Below, piece after piece: positions 35,168 through 46,921 of a stretch of DNA of 64,000 bases. Position numbers and translations under genes: made by a program. Source of the DNA: Mercurialis annua (Eukaryota > Streptophyta > Magnoliopsida > Malpighiales > Euphorbiaceae). The notes beneath the pieces were generated by a model. It saw only the letters and a program-made list of their open reading frames with translations, had not been told where the DNA came from and made no database searches. Numbering within the stretch: position 1 is the stretch's first letter; each line of letters starts with the position of its first letter. The stretch covers positions 11,720,501-11,784,500 of the forward strand of contig NC_065576.1 in assembly GCF_937616625.2 (NCBI RefSeq), read 5' to 3'.

Positions 35168-38100
35168 ATGAAAAAGCAGACGGCGAAGGCCGGTGAAGCT
35201 CCCAGGAAGCTCAAAGTGGGGGCAGGTCAGACTCAAGTTGGTAAATCCGCTAGCAAAAATAGGGGACCATATCGCAAATCAGCAGGTTTTAACAAATTTT
35301 CATGTTTATTACTGCTTCAAGTTAGCTATAAGATTGACTGGATTAATTTATATATGGTTGGTGCTATTTCGCATGGTGCTCTATTGATTTTATCATATGT
35401 AGGAATTTAGTTATATGATTGAGTTCTTGCAAAATCTGGTCATTTGTGACATAATTTCATTTCTTTTAGAATGTCTTCTCATATGGCTTGTTTTTAAAGA
35501 ATCAAATTTCGGCAACTATGACCTTTGGTTTCTTTCATGTTAAGATTTTCCAGACTTTATGTTAAGTTCTAATCTTTCTATTAATCAGGAAATGGTGAAA
35601 AACTTTTGGTCGAAAACAACAAACATTTTTCACTGTTTGGATCAGCTGTTGCATCAGGACCAGTCCATTTAAATGATGGTAAATGTCCTTCAGAAACAAA
35701 AAAGCCTGAGAAATATCCAGAACAAGCTCTTTCTGGAAAGATCAAGCTGCAGCTTTTTCCTTTTAATGAAGTTACTCAAATGGGATTGGAAAAGGTAAAA
35801 CAATCATACATATAGTGTTAAAAGGAGATGATAAATGGCTTCTAAGACTAATGTATTTGAAATGTTACTTTTTTTTCCACAGGACGGGTATCATCCATAC
35901 TTGGAGCTCACTTTAAATGCTCGGAAAAAAATTTCTTCTGTGCTTAAGCATCTAAATCAAAAGTGGGGCAGTTCAAGCATTGCTACTAAGGATCCCTTTC
36001 TATTGCCGTACAATCTGTGTCAAGACTTAGCTAGCTGCAGATGGACATTGAACGACATAAGTGTCAGTGCAGGAGATGTCTATGCAGCTATTGGAAGACC
36101 TTCTGAATTCCGCTTAAGGTCTTGGGTCTTAGTCCTTTCTCTTATACTTTGGAATTTACTCATTACTTTTTCAATCTCTGACTCTACTCACAGTGAAGAC
36201 CAATTTTGAAGGTATGGCTGGCTCTCCAATTGTCAAAATGAATCCTCTGAAGTGCCATCAATGTCAACTTCATTTGAGACTTTTTTACAACCTGAAGGCA
36301 TGCAGAAAGTGTGCCGTTATAATGATGAAAGTACTCGTGCTAAGGAGAAACAAACTGAGGAAACAAGTAAAGAGTTTAGACCAACCTTTGTCGGTGGAGC
36401 AACAGATGTGAGTGTAGCAGATAAGTTCCCTTCCATTGGCATAGTTGAAACCATGGTACCATTTTCGACTTCCATGTTTCTTTATACTTCATTAATCATG
36501 GTCTGCTTATGATTATTATTGGAGTTGAATGAACAATTTTTCTGCTCCAACACATGTCATGAAGGAGTTGGGCTAAAATAAACTCCATCGGTCCTATTTA
36601 AGAAGTCTCATCGTCACTTTTATAATGTTCGACTTAAAAAGTCTCATTTGAATTTTAAATACTTATTTTAGCTTAAACTTACTCTTTTAATGTTTGAACA
36701 CAATTCACAAAATAACTAATTACTAAGTAGAATTCTAAAGCAATTAATAAGGGTAAAATTAGAATAAAAAAGTATGTATTTGTATCTGTTTAAACTGTGT
36801 AAAGAAAAATTATTCTTAAATGTGATGGAGGGAATATATTTGGGACTAAGACAAATGCTTAAAAGATAATTCATTAGGATGATTGGGGCTCTGTGTTTGT
36901 AGGTTTTGAAACAAATTTAGTTCTGACTGACCTGATACTTCAGTTTATATCAACTTTGTACATATCATAGAAATATCCCTTAAACAAAACTGATATTGTA
37001 CTTTTAAAAGTGTACTTCGAATCTGCATCATGAATGTTGCGTCTTTTTGAAACGTGGTTATTTGGTAAACAGTGTAATGACGGGAAAGTGCATGTTGGAG
37101 TAGGGCAGTCGTCACTGTGGGATGATTCTCTAACTAACATAAGCATTGGAGGCCTGCTATCTGAAGCATCACTGCAGGGCCAATTTGGAACTTATGATCC
37201 AAAATCAGATGGAAGCAATGCAGGCTTACACCCATCTCAGTTAATTTCTGATTCACTTGATGCTTTTATCACGTCCCATGTAAATCATTCCCAAGCTCCA
37301 AGGCTGCCTCATGGTACAAGTTCGTCCATTTTGGATGCAGAAGATACTTGCCATGCCTTTGCATTTCAGAAGTTCTCTTCCTTGGGTAAAGAGGCTGTTG
37401 CTGCAGGTGGAAGTGCTTCTTCTCATGCCCCCAACCAAGATGCTGTTTCCAGATTACTTAAAGATCCAAATATTAACGAGGTTGGTTCATTTTGTCTAGT
37501 GTTGTACTATTATTATCCATATATGTCATCATATGAGGAAGGAAGTGGATTGCTATGGACTAATTTTACATGGCTTAATTTGGCAGTTGACTGTTGATGT
37601 GATGTGAAGTTTAATGTTGTTCCATTTTGCAATTCATGGATTTAATCAGAAACTGTTTGTTGCTTATGCGTGAAGTGTTGTTTGATATTAAAATTGATTA
37701 GAATCGGGTTCTTAAAATGTTAGGTAAATGAAAAATATGATAATTATTATGAAGAATTTTCATTTTTGGCTTAGAACATGAAGATTTGTTGGACTGTTTT
37801 CTGTGTAATTAGCATCTGTTAAAAAAGACTCATGATAAAAGTTCTATTGCGATGCTTCTCAACTATGTTGCACGGAACCTTATCGAGTTCTACATTTTGA
37901 CATTTCATTTATGTTTTCAAAAAGGCTCATGAAACTCCAAAATCTTATATTTATAACTCTGTTCTTATAAAATACATCGTTTTGCTGTTTTCTGTTACAG
38001 CATATCCCATTTCGGTGTTTCTATTTCCGTGCAATAAGCAATCAGCCCATGTGGTATTTAATGTCTTTCTTTTGCAGGTCAACAACCAATCTGGCCTTCC

Positions 38101-38381
38101 ACAAAGCCATGGTTGTCAAGAATCTGAAACTCCCTTGCCATTTTATTCTCGATTGTACAATGACGAAAGCAGCCTTGGGCTATCTGGGATCAAATGGGTA
38201 CTTGAATTTGTAGTAACACTTTTTTCTCTATGAATAAAACCAGCTGGGAAAAAAATATCTAACTTATTTAATTGGTGGCTTTATGCAGACGGATTCTTCA
38301 GGACCCTTTGATCTTGGTCTTTCTTCTTCCAGAAAGATTATTAACGGTGACAGTTTAAGCTTCAACAGAACTATCAGCTAG
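35168..38381 (+). CDS. TKI1: TSL-kinase interacting protein 1 (TKI1)-like, short form
   Basis: Homologous to the plant protein identified as a partner of the nuclear kinase TOUSLED. Coding exons: 35168-35285, 35589-35794, 35883-36118, 36212-36455, 37073-37480, 38078-38197, 38289-38381 (TAG); all GT..AG with consistent phase, 474 residues. Family blocks: 'KIKLQLFPFNEVTQMGLE' (residues 90-107), 'HPYLELTLNARKKISSVL', 'KWGSSSIA', 'CRWTLNDISVSAGDVYAAIG', 'FRLRYGWLSN' across a junction, and 'SLTNISIGGLLSEASL' (287-302). The C-terminal tail ends 'PFDLGLSSSRKI..'. The start is a basic stretch, MKKQTAKAGEAPRK, suggesting nuclear localisation. As I recall, full-length TKI1 proteins are over 700 residues with an N-terminal SANT/MYB-like domain; I see none here, so this is a short paralogue, a truncated gene, or a gene with missed upstream exons. 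A Stowaway-like MITE sits in intron 4. Confidence 0.88.
36580..36834. mobile_element. Stowaway-like MITE in TKI1 intron 4
   Basis: 'CTCCATCGGTCC.ATTTAAGAAGTCTCA' at the left and 'TGATGGAGGGA' followed by AT-rich sequence at the right are decayed Stowaway termini. Internal text resembles the copy at 42145-42404. It is intronic and does not touch splice sites. Confidence 0.6.
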
Positions 38382-39193
38382 CTGTCTGATCCAGTTTCAA
38401 CCTTTTTGGAGTTTGAACAATCTCTTAATCTGGAAGTGGGAATGTACAGAACAAGGAAGCCGTAAGGAATAAACTAATACATGATTACTGGGTAATTATC
38501 ATAGACGATGAATATATATAGTCTGACATATTTGTTTATGTACAATTAGTTATATAGACTGTTTGATTTAGAAGTTGGAATATAAAATTCTAAAATGAAA
38601 CTCTTGGAAGAGTCGTTGTCAGCTGCAAAATTTTATCTAAGAGCCGTAATAGCTATATCTGACTCAAAGAGGTTCATAGGGTGGATGCAAGTGAAAGAAA
38701 CGTCAGGAAAGATTATGTTTCGATGTTCTTCAGATCCAAATTTTGAGATCTATATGGGGAATGTTGAGCGTGTAATTGTCAATTTTTTTATTACGGCATG
38801 CACATTAGTGGTCTTGAGGGTTGTTCGTGTAATAAGCACAATGATGTTATTGTTGCGATATTTGTTTTGTTTTTTTTGTTTTTAGTTTTTTAAAATGAAA
38901 TGCAGCTGTAATATGCATTATAACTGGCCAAAGTCATTGATAATGTAGGAAAACAAAAACAATTCTGTTATCTCCAATGTCTCCATTGTAACTCTCCAGC
39001 CAGGCGGAGAATACTGAGCTACCCTAAATACATTATCTGTATACTTCATAAATCTAGCAAAACTCCAAGAAATGCCGGCCGATCGTTGTATTTCCTTGTC
39101 ATTTCTTGAATTGTATGATCAAATAAAATTTGCCCAACTCTCTTGCTTGTTTACCATGTCACCTAGCAACCATCTTTGATTCTCCATGAAAAA
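38382..39193 (+). other. 3' UTR of TKI1-like gene and spacer to the kinase gene
   Basis: About 800 bp separate the TAG at 38381 from the next ATG at 39194. A 96-codon frame at 38595-38885 shows no domain and lies where a 3' UTR is expected. The kinase promoter must lie in the right half; I see no convincing TATA box. Confidence 0.5.
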
Positions 39194-42100
39194 ATGGGTT
39201 GTTGTTGGTCGAACCAAGAGCGAGGATATGCATTCGAAAGTAAGCGCGGGAGCGATCCTGCTGCGGGAAAGTTGTTCAGGCATGAAGGAGAGAACAATAT
39301 CAAGAGAGTGGTAGTGGTGAATGGTCCTAATAATGGTGGAGAGAAATTGGTTAAAGTTATGAAAGACAATGGTGGCGTTGGAAAAGTCTCGCATTTGAAA
39401 AAGATTGGCGACGATGACCATGTGGGCGGATGGCCAAAGTGGCTCGTCGATAACATTCCGAAAGAAGCTTTGGCTGGTTTGATTCCGAAGAGTGCTGACT
39501 CTTATGATAAACTAGCAAAGGTTAGTTCTTCATCTTCTTACACTTTTCCTTTTTCTTTTTACAACTACAACATACTACTATAGAAATAATTTATAATAAT
39601 AATGTACACTTTATCTTTAGTCGATTGCAATGCTTTTAAATTTGCTACATTTATCCTCTCGTAATAGCATGGACACTTCATTCAATCTACGTTTCATGTT
39701 ATGGAATGTGTCGGAAACTTGTTATTTCAGTCAGACTTCGTTTTTAACATGAAAACCTTAAAATAAAACTGTTTCGCCGTGTCCGTATCTAAGGGTCCCG
39801 TTTTTGAAACTCTTACTGAATTGGCATTGTCGTTATCATATTAGTATGTAGTAGCGGTGACTCGAGTACCTATTGACATGTCTTATTGTATATGAAATTG
39901 GTAGGTAGGGCAAGGAACTTATAGCAATGTGTACAAGGCTAGAGATAGGGATAGCGGAAAGATTGTCGCGTTGAAGAAAGTTAGGTTCGATACATCAGAA
40001 CCCGAGAGTATTAAGTTTATGGCAAGAGAGATTCTGATATTACGGAAGTTGGATCATCCTAATGTGATCAAGCTTCAAGGACTAGCCACATCAAGGATGC
40101 AATACAGTCTTTACCTAGTCTTAGAATTCATGCAGACTGACCTCACCCGGGTCATCTCCCGTCCTGGTCAGACCCTTACGGAGCCTCAGGTTAAATGCTA
40201 TATGCTTCAGCTGCTTTCAGGTCTTCAGCATTGCCATGAGAGAGGGATTTTACACAGAGATATCAAAGCCTCAAACTTGTTGATAGACAAAAATGGGAAT
40301 CTGAAAATAGGAGATTTTGGACTTGCCAATTTCTTCATCCCGAAACCAAAACGACCGCTTACGAGCAGAGTGGTTACGCTCTGGTATAGAGCTCCCGAAC
40401 TACTTCTGGGCTCCACGGATTATGGAGTCGGCATTGATCTATGGAGTGCAGGATGTCTTTTAGCTGAGATGTTCATCGGCAGGCCAATTATGCCTGGAAG
40501 GACTGAGGTAAACCTTCTCCTGCAAACTTAGATTCAAAAGGCTAAAATTATAAAAAAAAAGTCCTTTAAATTATTCAGAAAGTGCACATAAATACTTTTA
40601 ATTTTTCTTTAACCACTCGAGCCCTCATTATTTTATACATTGCAAAAAACCCTTCAATTCTTTTAGAAAGAGCACTTAGACCCTTTAATTTATCTTTCTG
40701 CCACTTTACCTCTCACGTTTGAAGTTATTTTTGTGTTTTTTTTTTTCAAACGCGGGGTTTATTTGTAAGATTTCGATAGGTATCCCAACATAGATCCTCA
40801 TCAATACACCTGCCTTTCCCGGCACCATTTAAAAACACTAAAGGCCCAGGTAGCCAATAAAAAATAAAAAAGCTTATGTGCTCTTTCTAAATAATTTTAA
40901 GAATTTTTTTGTACCTTCTGCCGGATTGAATATTTAAGTTGTAATATTATGCTAAATTTGATTGAGTTCATCAGGTTGAGCAACTTCATAGGATATTCAA
41001 GCTATGCGGTTCGCCATCAGAAGATTACTGGAAGATAATGAAGTTACCGACAAGCTTCCGGCCATCGCAACACTACAAGCCTAGTTTTCAAGAATCCTTC
41101 AGGGATTTTCCAGAGTCTTCTTTTGGTCTCTTGTCCACACTTCTTGCTCTCAACCCTGCTTATCGCGGCACTGCTACTTCTGCTCTTCAAACTCATGTAA
41201 TCACTAACCACTAGGGGCTTTGCATTCACTTCAATCCAAACCAAACCGAATCAATTTTTTTAGTATTTTTTTAAATTAAATGCAACTAAAAAATTTGAAA
41301 CCGAATCAAACAAGTTGGTTCAGTTGATTTTTTTGCTTTGGTTTGCATTAAAACTTAGCTAAACTTTTTTATATATTTAAAACCGAACCGAGCTAAAAAA
41401 AAATTATAGTATCAAACCAAATTGTCACAAATATTATCTATTTTTCTTTTACATTTCAAGTGCACTTTAAATAATTTTTTTTTCTTTCTTACAGTTCTTC
41501 AGTGCAAGTCCACTAGCCTGTGAACTTTCGGGTCTACCAGTGATATACAAAGAGAAGGACGACCCCATTGAAGCCCACGATAGGAAGAAGTATATAACTA
41601 ATCTAAATTACTTGAAATCTTTTTTAAATGAGTAAATTTTGAGAATTTATCTATGGCTTTTTTTATATGTTATAGGCATAAGAAACCCAAAAGACATTCC
41701 TCTCTAGCAAGTCATGAAGGGCATAGGAGAAAAAACCTTACTACTCAACAACCCAAAGAAGATACTGAATCTTCTAAAGAGGTACTAACCATTTCTTAAT
41801 AAGAAGTTGTTGAGTGTTTATCCCATGCATTGGTTATGTCATGTCATATTTACAGCAAGTCAATGAGCATTTAAGATAGACAATTTTTTAATTATTATTC
41901 AACTTTTTTATTATTAATTTTTTTATATGATTAATGCATCATTAGTTTGTTGTACAAATGGCATGGCGCAACGTTCGATAATTTTTTGATGTTGTTTTGA
42001 TATATATGCTACATTTGAGTTTAATCTGAATAAGGTTGGAATTAGGATTCATATTTTTATATATACCGATCTGATATCTCTTTTTTTGTTCAAATTCCGA

Positions 42101-43474
42101 CATCTCTTATTGAATGAGTAAAATATTATCAAATTTTTGTCTTACTCTCTCCGTCCCGTTTAAGACGTTTCATATTCTATTTCGGGATGTCCCATTTAAA
42201 AAGTCCCATTACTATTTTTAGAATATTTTTCCATTGAATACCCCATTTTACCCTTATTTTAGTTATCTTAAAAGAGAATATGTAAAATTCCACTATCATT
42301 AATAGGGGCAAAACATGAAAAAACATGAAAAGATAAAAATAATTAATGTTTTTTTTAATCTGTATGTAATGTCAAATGGGACTTTTAAAGTGGGACGGAG
42401 GGAGTATATTTTAATGGCCCAAGGTAAAATAAAACCTATTAAGTTTTTCAAAATAGTATATAAGCTTTTTCAATTTTTTTTTACTTAGGCCCTCAATATT
42501 TTTGAAACGTTACTAAAATAACTCTTTTTAAATTTGTCAGATAGAACATTTAAGCCTTTTTAGTTTATTTCTTTGACTCTTAGCTCCCCATGTTATTAAT
42601 TATTTCTGTGGTTTTTCTTCCACACATGGAGTTTAATTACATCATTTAAAAGCATTAAGGACCCAAGTGGCAAAGAAAAAACTAAAGAGCTTATCTGCTC
42701 TTTGTAAATAACTTAAAGAGTTTACTTATACCTTCTACCTTTTTTAATTTGGTATCAAAATTTCAATTTCATATCTAAATGGTATTACAAATTAATTTTA
42801 ATTTGAGGCAATGCCAGGTTAATTTTCAGTCAAATATAACGACCATATCAAACATATTTTGGTGTATATATCATCATCTAATGTAGCATCATATATAGCA
42901 GCATACTCTTTGAATATGGTGTTCTCGATTGCGACATAAAATTATTTAAATCTTAAAATTTAAAGTATTTTGCTTTGACATATAAAAGTTAAATTTTTTA
43001 ATAACATTTCAATATAAATTAAAATAAAGAATAAAATTCGATACAAATCGAGATTTAACCCATATATGGATATTTTACATACTATGTAGCTTGTAAATGA
43101 TATTGTGTATGTTCTCATTTCAGCATGAGAGGCATTCAGAATCCAACATAAGCGAGCAAGAGGCAGGAAACAGCAGTTCCACCAGCACTTCTTCCTCTCT
43201 AAAACCAGTTACAGCAAAACAAAATGTGCATATTCGGCCATCGTTTTCGCCCGTTATTCGGCCCACTCGCCAAGACAGATCGATGAAAACCGAAGCTCAT
43301 CCTAATGCAACCAAGAATATCCAAAACTACACCCTTTTACAGGCTTCTATTACAGACATTGTTAACCACAATGGTGGCAATGCAATGCCTTATCGTCGTT
43401 CTCTATCGACTATTGATTTTCGTACTCTTGATCCGGAGAGGATATCAAAACTCTTTGGAAATGAGAAAGAATAA
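39194..43474 (+). CDS. CDK-like Ser/Thr protein kinase (At1g54610-type), N-myristoylated
   Basis: Plant-specific CDK-related kinase. Exons: 39194-39520, 39905-40507, 40975-41196, 41495-41589, 41676-41781, 43124-43474 (TAA); all GT..AG and phases fit, 567 residues. The start MGCCWSNQ carries Gly2 plus Cys3/Cys4, the pattern for N-myristoylation and palmitoylation, so membrane attachment is expected. 'GGWPKWLVDNIPKEALAGLI' precedes the kinase domain, which starts near residue 103: Gly-rich loop GQGTYSNV (111-118), ATP-binding Lys133 (VALKK), Glu151 (AREILIL), HRDIKASN with Asp228, Asp246 of DFG, and activation segment TSRVVTLWYRAPELLL. All catalytic residues are present, so it should be active. 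The C-terminal tail is basic, then Ser/Thr-rich, a typical poorly conserved extension. The classical PSTAIRE helix is replaced, so cyclin dependence is not implied. Introns 2, 3 and 5 hold MITE-like insertions. Confidence 0.93.
40535..40930. mobile_element. Fold-back MITE in kinase intron 2
   Basis: 'AAAGTCCTTTAAATTATTCAG' and 'AAAGTGCAC' at the left are inverted near 40880-40915 ('GTGCTCTTTCTAAATAATTT'). A related copy is in intron 5 (42412-42750). Borders approximate. Confidence 0.6.
41212..41440. mobile_element. Degenerate hAT-type MITE fragment in kinase intron 3
   Basis: Starts TAGGGGCTTTGCATTCACTT and contains many AACCGAA/AACCAAA words, like the intact element at 48319-48620. The right terminus has been lost or changed. 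Confidence 0.45.
42145..42404. mobile_element. Stowaway MITE (260 bp) in kinase intron 5
   Basis: Ends CTCTCTCCGTCCCG / inverse GGGACGGAGGGAG, flanked by TA (42143-42144 and 42405-42406), the Stowaway/Tc1-mariner signature. The ends are well preserved. Confidence 0.9.
42412..42750. mobile_element. Fold-back MITE in kinase intron 5, same family as intron 2 copy
   Basis: Shares 'CCAAGTGGCAAAGAAAAAACT..AGCTTATCTGCTCTTTGTAAATA' order with 40840-40895 of intron 2, and the inverse near its left side. Directly adjacent to the Stowaway element. Borders approximate. Confidence 0.55.
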
Positions 43475-43617
43475 GTTGCTGGTAAATGATATTTACCTCG
43501 AAAGGTTACAATTTATATAGAAATGAACGATATTCCATGTATTTTAATTCATTTATATGTTTGAAACTATCATTTTTCTCTTGTTTGGCTTAATAATTTG
43601 TACCTTATGTTAAAACT

Positions 43618-43990
43618 GGGATATTAAACTCAACAAGTCACTGAGTTATTCCAATATTACAGAAAGGGTACTAAATTTGAAATCGTTAAAATATAATCAC
43701 TAAGTTATCGAATTATTTCTCAGGGAGGTCACCGTCTTAAAGTAAGGTCATTAAATTTATCGCAAATTACAAAACGGATACTGAGTTATACCATTTTGTT
43801 AAACTATGATACTGAATTATAAATTATGGCATGCCAGGTAGGATAAAACGCAAAATGTTTAGTGTGTTTTTCCTCGAGTGATATCACGTGAAATAATTTG
43901 ATAACTTAGAGATCATTTTTTAACGATTTGAAACTTAGTACCCTTTTTGTAATATTGGAATAACTCAGTGACCTAGGGAGATTAATATCC
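43618..43990. mobile_element. Long-TIR MITE, family F (373 bp), 3' of the kinase gene
   Basis: GGGATATTAAACTC..TCACTGAGTTATTCC at the left, inverse GGAATAACTCAGTGA..TTAATATCC at the right; arms about 100 bp. Perfect 9-bp target duplication GTTAAAACT at 43609-43617 and 43991-43999. It begins about 140 bp after the stop codon, so it may lie in or near the 3' UTR. Confidence 0.92.
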
Positions 43991-44670
43991 GTTAAAACTG
44001 AAACTACGTACTGAGTATAAAAGCAATAATTTCAGAAGGTTAAATTGGGGGGCGAACAGTATGAGTTGCACAATAATGAGTAGACCATTCCCTCACATGG
44101 ACCATAAATATGATAAACTCTCACATTTAAACAAATTAATGGATGTGGCTGTAAAGACACTCGAACTCACAGCATGAGAATGTAGAATTATGATTTCGGA
44201 TAATAAACATTTGTGAGGAGTACAAGATTATATAAAATCCATGTTAATCATGGTAACGGCTGCAGTCGCAGCCGCCGTTGTATATAACAGTATATAACAG
44301 TATAGAATCAGTAACAGACATTATGTTACGTAATGGTCTGCCGAAGCACAATTTTTTATAATTTTTTTGTAAAATACGTGAAATTAACATAAACTTAAAA
44401 AATTAAAATGAAATTTAACCATACAAACATCTAATAAAAAAACTTTAAAGAAAAAAAAACACATTTTATTCATTTTTTTAATCAAAGGAATATACTTCAA
44501 ACTTTTTTATAATAATAAAATTTATTAATAATAAAAAGCACAAAACAAAATTACAAATTAAATCACTCCCAAAAAGAGTGTCGTGGAGCCTATGTTGGAG
44601 ACTTTTTTTTTATAATTGAATTAGGAATCAGCAAAATTTGATGTATCTACGACTTCTACATGACCCGAAA

Positions 44671-45202
44671 ACAGATTAAGTAGTAGATGATTGTGGATCA
44701 CGTTGAGTTGATTCAGTACTTATATCATCACTGTATCCATAGTTGATATCACCATATCCATATTTAATATCGGCAATTGGTATCCATCTCCTCCATAATT
44801 GATTGTATTATAACTACCACACCCATATAAGCTTTTGCTATCTTCTCCCCTTGAATGAGGAGGTTAATAATATGTTGAAGAATGATATTGAAGATCATAA
44901 GAAGGAGGAGAACGAGGAGGAAAAGGAGAAAGGCGAACATCATTAATTACTTGAGGTACATGCATTAACATTCGTGACATACGTAAAATAATGAAGATGT
45001 GTTGATGGAACAAATGTTTCTTCTCCACTTGTAGCGGGTGGTGCACTACCATCATCGTCATTATTATTACTACTTTTATCATCACGATCATCAACACCAC
45101 CACCACTAGTATTAGGTTCAGTCGATTATTCTGTTTAGCATGAAAAGGTGAGTTGTGGGGTTCATCATCATCTGATAGCCAATTCATATTTTCTATAATC
45201 AA
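44671..45202 (-). pseudogene. Possible transposase C-terminal relic (hAT-like?), frameshifted
   Basis: Minus strand reads 'MNWLSDDDEPHNSPF', then after a frameshift 'EPNTSGGGVDDRDDKSSNNN', then 'PPATSGEETFVPSTH', and later 'DIKYGYGDINYGYSDDIST' up to a TAA near 44678. The acidic, then Gly/Asn/Tyr-rich low-complexity tail resembles the ends of some plant hAT transposase proteins, but no core domain (BED finger, DDE, hAT dimerisation) is present. Family assignment is weak. Confidence 0.3.
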
Positions 45203-45589
45203 GTAGAGGTCTTTCTTTTTCTTTAAGCCAATCAGATCAGATCATCTTCCTTAAAAATATAATCCAAATTGATTGAACTATAACTTTGATTCAAGTATGC
45301 TTAATTCTTTTGAGTTGCATTTCAAAATTTTAAGATTCATATTATAATGTATAAATACAAGCGGATGAAAATTTTGATATCATAGTCTATTCCTTGTCGT
45401 ATGTATTAGTAAAAAAGTGCTCCAATTTCGTTCACAATTTGAAGAAGATTTTGTTTGAATCAACACTTTTAAAGCGATGGTTTGAAGTTCTAGAGCATTT
45501 TCACCATATTGAATCCACTTCTCAGCTATAATGTGAAAAAATAAAAATTAATTTATAATTAAAGTACTAATTGATAAAATAATTAAGGC

Positions 45590-45850
45590 TAATATGCTAA
45601 AAAAGCTACATATATTTACTTTTTTTTTTCAACAGCACCACGACGTTGTAATTTCGTCAATTGCACCCTATTTTGTATTTTTGACTTTCAATAGCACCCT
45701 AAATTAAAAAAATAGATGATTTTATTAATATAATGATTAAATTTTTTAAAACAACTAAATTTAAGGGTCATTTTATACCCTTTTCTACTTGGACAAATTC
45801 AAACCAGTCATTTAATTAAAAAATCTTTAAAATAAATTCTAAATAGAAAG
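45590..45850. mobile_element. One-sided fragment of fold-back family C
   Basis: Begins GGCTAATATGCTAAAAAAGC and continues with family C text ('GTCAATTGCACCCTATTTTG', 'TCAATAGCACCCTAAATT'). The opposite arm is missing; a gypsy relic starts directly after. Confidence 0.7.
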
Positions 45851-45855
45851 CGTCG

Positions 45856-46280
45856 AATAATGCCCAACTTGATAGGGGCGAGGCCGTTGTTGAGAAGGAA
45901 CGGATTGAGCTGGCTTTTCAAGCGGTTGAGGAGCAACTGAAGGAATCTACCGAGGTTGTTCCTCTTATGTTTCAGTAGTACCTTCGTCATATACGTGCAG
46001 AAATCCTCCAGGCTCATTCGGAAACAGATGGTTCCTTCTTGCAAATTGATTTGGGTCGTTTTAGGGGCTAGTGTTTATTGGCTCTAAATGCGCGAAGGCG
46101 TCTTGCCAATGTTGCTGTTAATGCTTCTTTTTCTTTCCTTGGATCGGTTCCTATTGGGCTTCCAACTTCCCAACCTTTGAAGGGTCATGCTCCTTCTTCC
46201 TCCGGTCCTGTATCTCGGCTCCTGAAGGTGCCACTAGCACTTTTTCTCAAGCTAAAAAGGCGTAGCTCGAGGGTTGTTGT
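45856..46280 (+). pseudogene. C-terminal part of a gypsy-associated ORF, antisense to gag-protease
   Basis: Reads 'LDRGEAVVEKERIELAFQAV', 'EEQLKESTEVV', a stop, 'YLRHIRAEILQAHSETDG', a stop, then 'ALNARRRLANVA'. The coiled-coil-like Glu/Leu-rich region and 'LDLGRF' ending are typical of the C-terminus of plant 'putative gypsy type transposon' proteins, whose N-terminal part is seen at 14.9 kb. It faces the gag-protease relic on the other strand, the arrangement known for Tat-lineage elements with an antisense ORF. Several stops; not functional. Confidence 0.5.
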
Positions 46281-46469
46281 ATGCTTTTCGCTTTTTGTAA
46301 TGTTGTTGTTCCTCCTGTTGTATTTCTTTTATTGTTTCGTGATGCTGTTGTGTTGCTTGGCCGATGTATTCTTTTCTTCTCTTGGTCGTTTGTTTTTGTG
46401 TTGTATATGTCTTCTTGTACTTCACTTTCATTGGAGTTGTCTTTTTCTTTGTGGATATTTATTTTTAGC

Positions 46470-46628
46470 TGTTGCCTTATGAGATATGTTTCTCATATGT
46501 TTTGGTTGTTGCCTAATGAGAAATGTTTCTCATATGTTTTTGGCCGCTGACTTTAAGAAATGCTTCTCTTACGTGTTGGCCGTTGTCTTAGAAGAAATGT
46601 TTCTCATATGTTTTGGTCATTGTCTTAT
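46470..46628. repeat. Minisatellite of four about 38-bp units
   Basis: Units built on 'GAAATGTTTCTCATATGTTTTGG' followed by a variable GTTGTCTTA-like part. They lie between the two retroelement ORF relics and produce the repetitive 'CFSYVF..' hypothetical peptides in this area, which I do not treat as genes. Confidence 0.75.
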
Positions 46629-46921
46629 TTGGGGAGCGTGTCCCTCTTGTTGTTGTTTGATGGTGTTGCATTATTTTCTTCTTATTTGTCGTAGTTGAGG
46701 GACCATACCCAGACATGCTGGAGGGTCATAGCCCTGACATATCATTTTCTCTTATCTTCTTGGCTACGTTGCTCTCTTTGTTATTTTCCTGAGATACTTT
46801 TTCATATATTCTTCTGTAACGATTGTTATAATGGCCAACATAGCTATTTCATATCCTACTTTGTTTTATGCTTTTCTTGCTTTTAGGTTCTTCCTCTTTC
46901 GGGCTCCTCTTTTCATTCTTC

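Noticed and set aside
38595..38885. 96-codon frame after the TKI1-like stop codon
   Set aside because: Located in the expected 3' UTR, no recognisable family, hydrophobic low-complexity end.
46281..46886. Hydrophobic Leu/Phe/Cys-rich frames resembling membrane proteins
   Set aside because: T-rich, repetitive sequence between two retroelement relics; the peptides reflect a TTTCTCATATGTTTTGG minisatellite.
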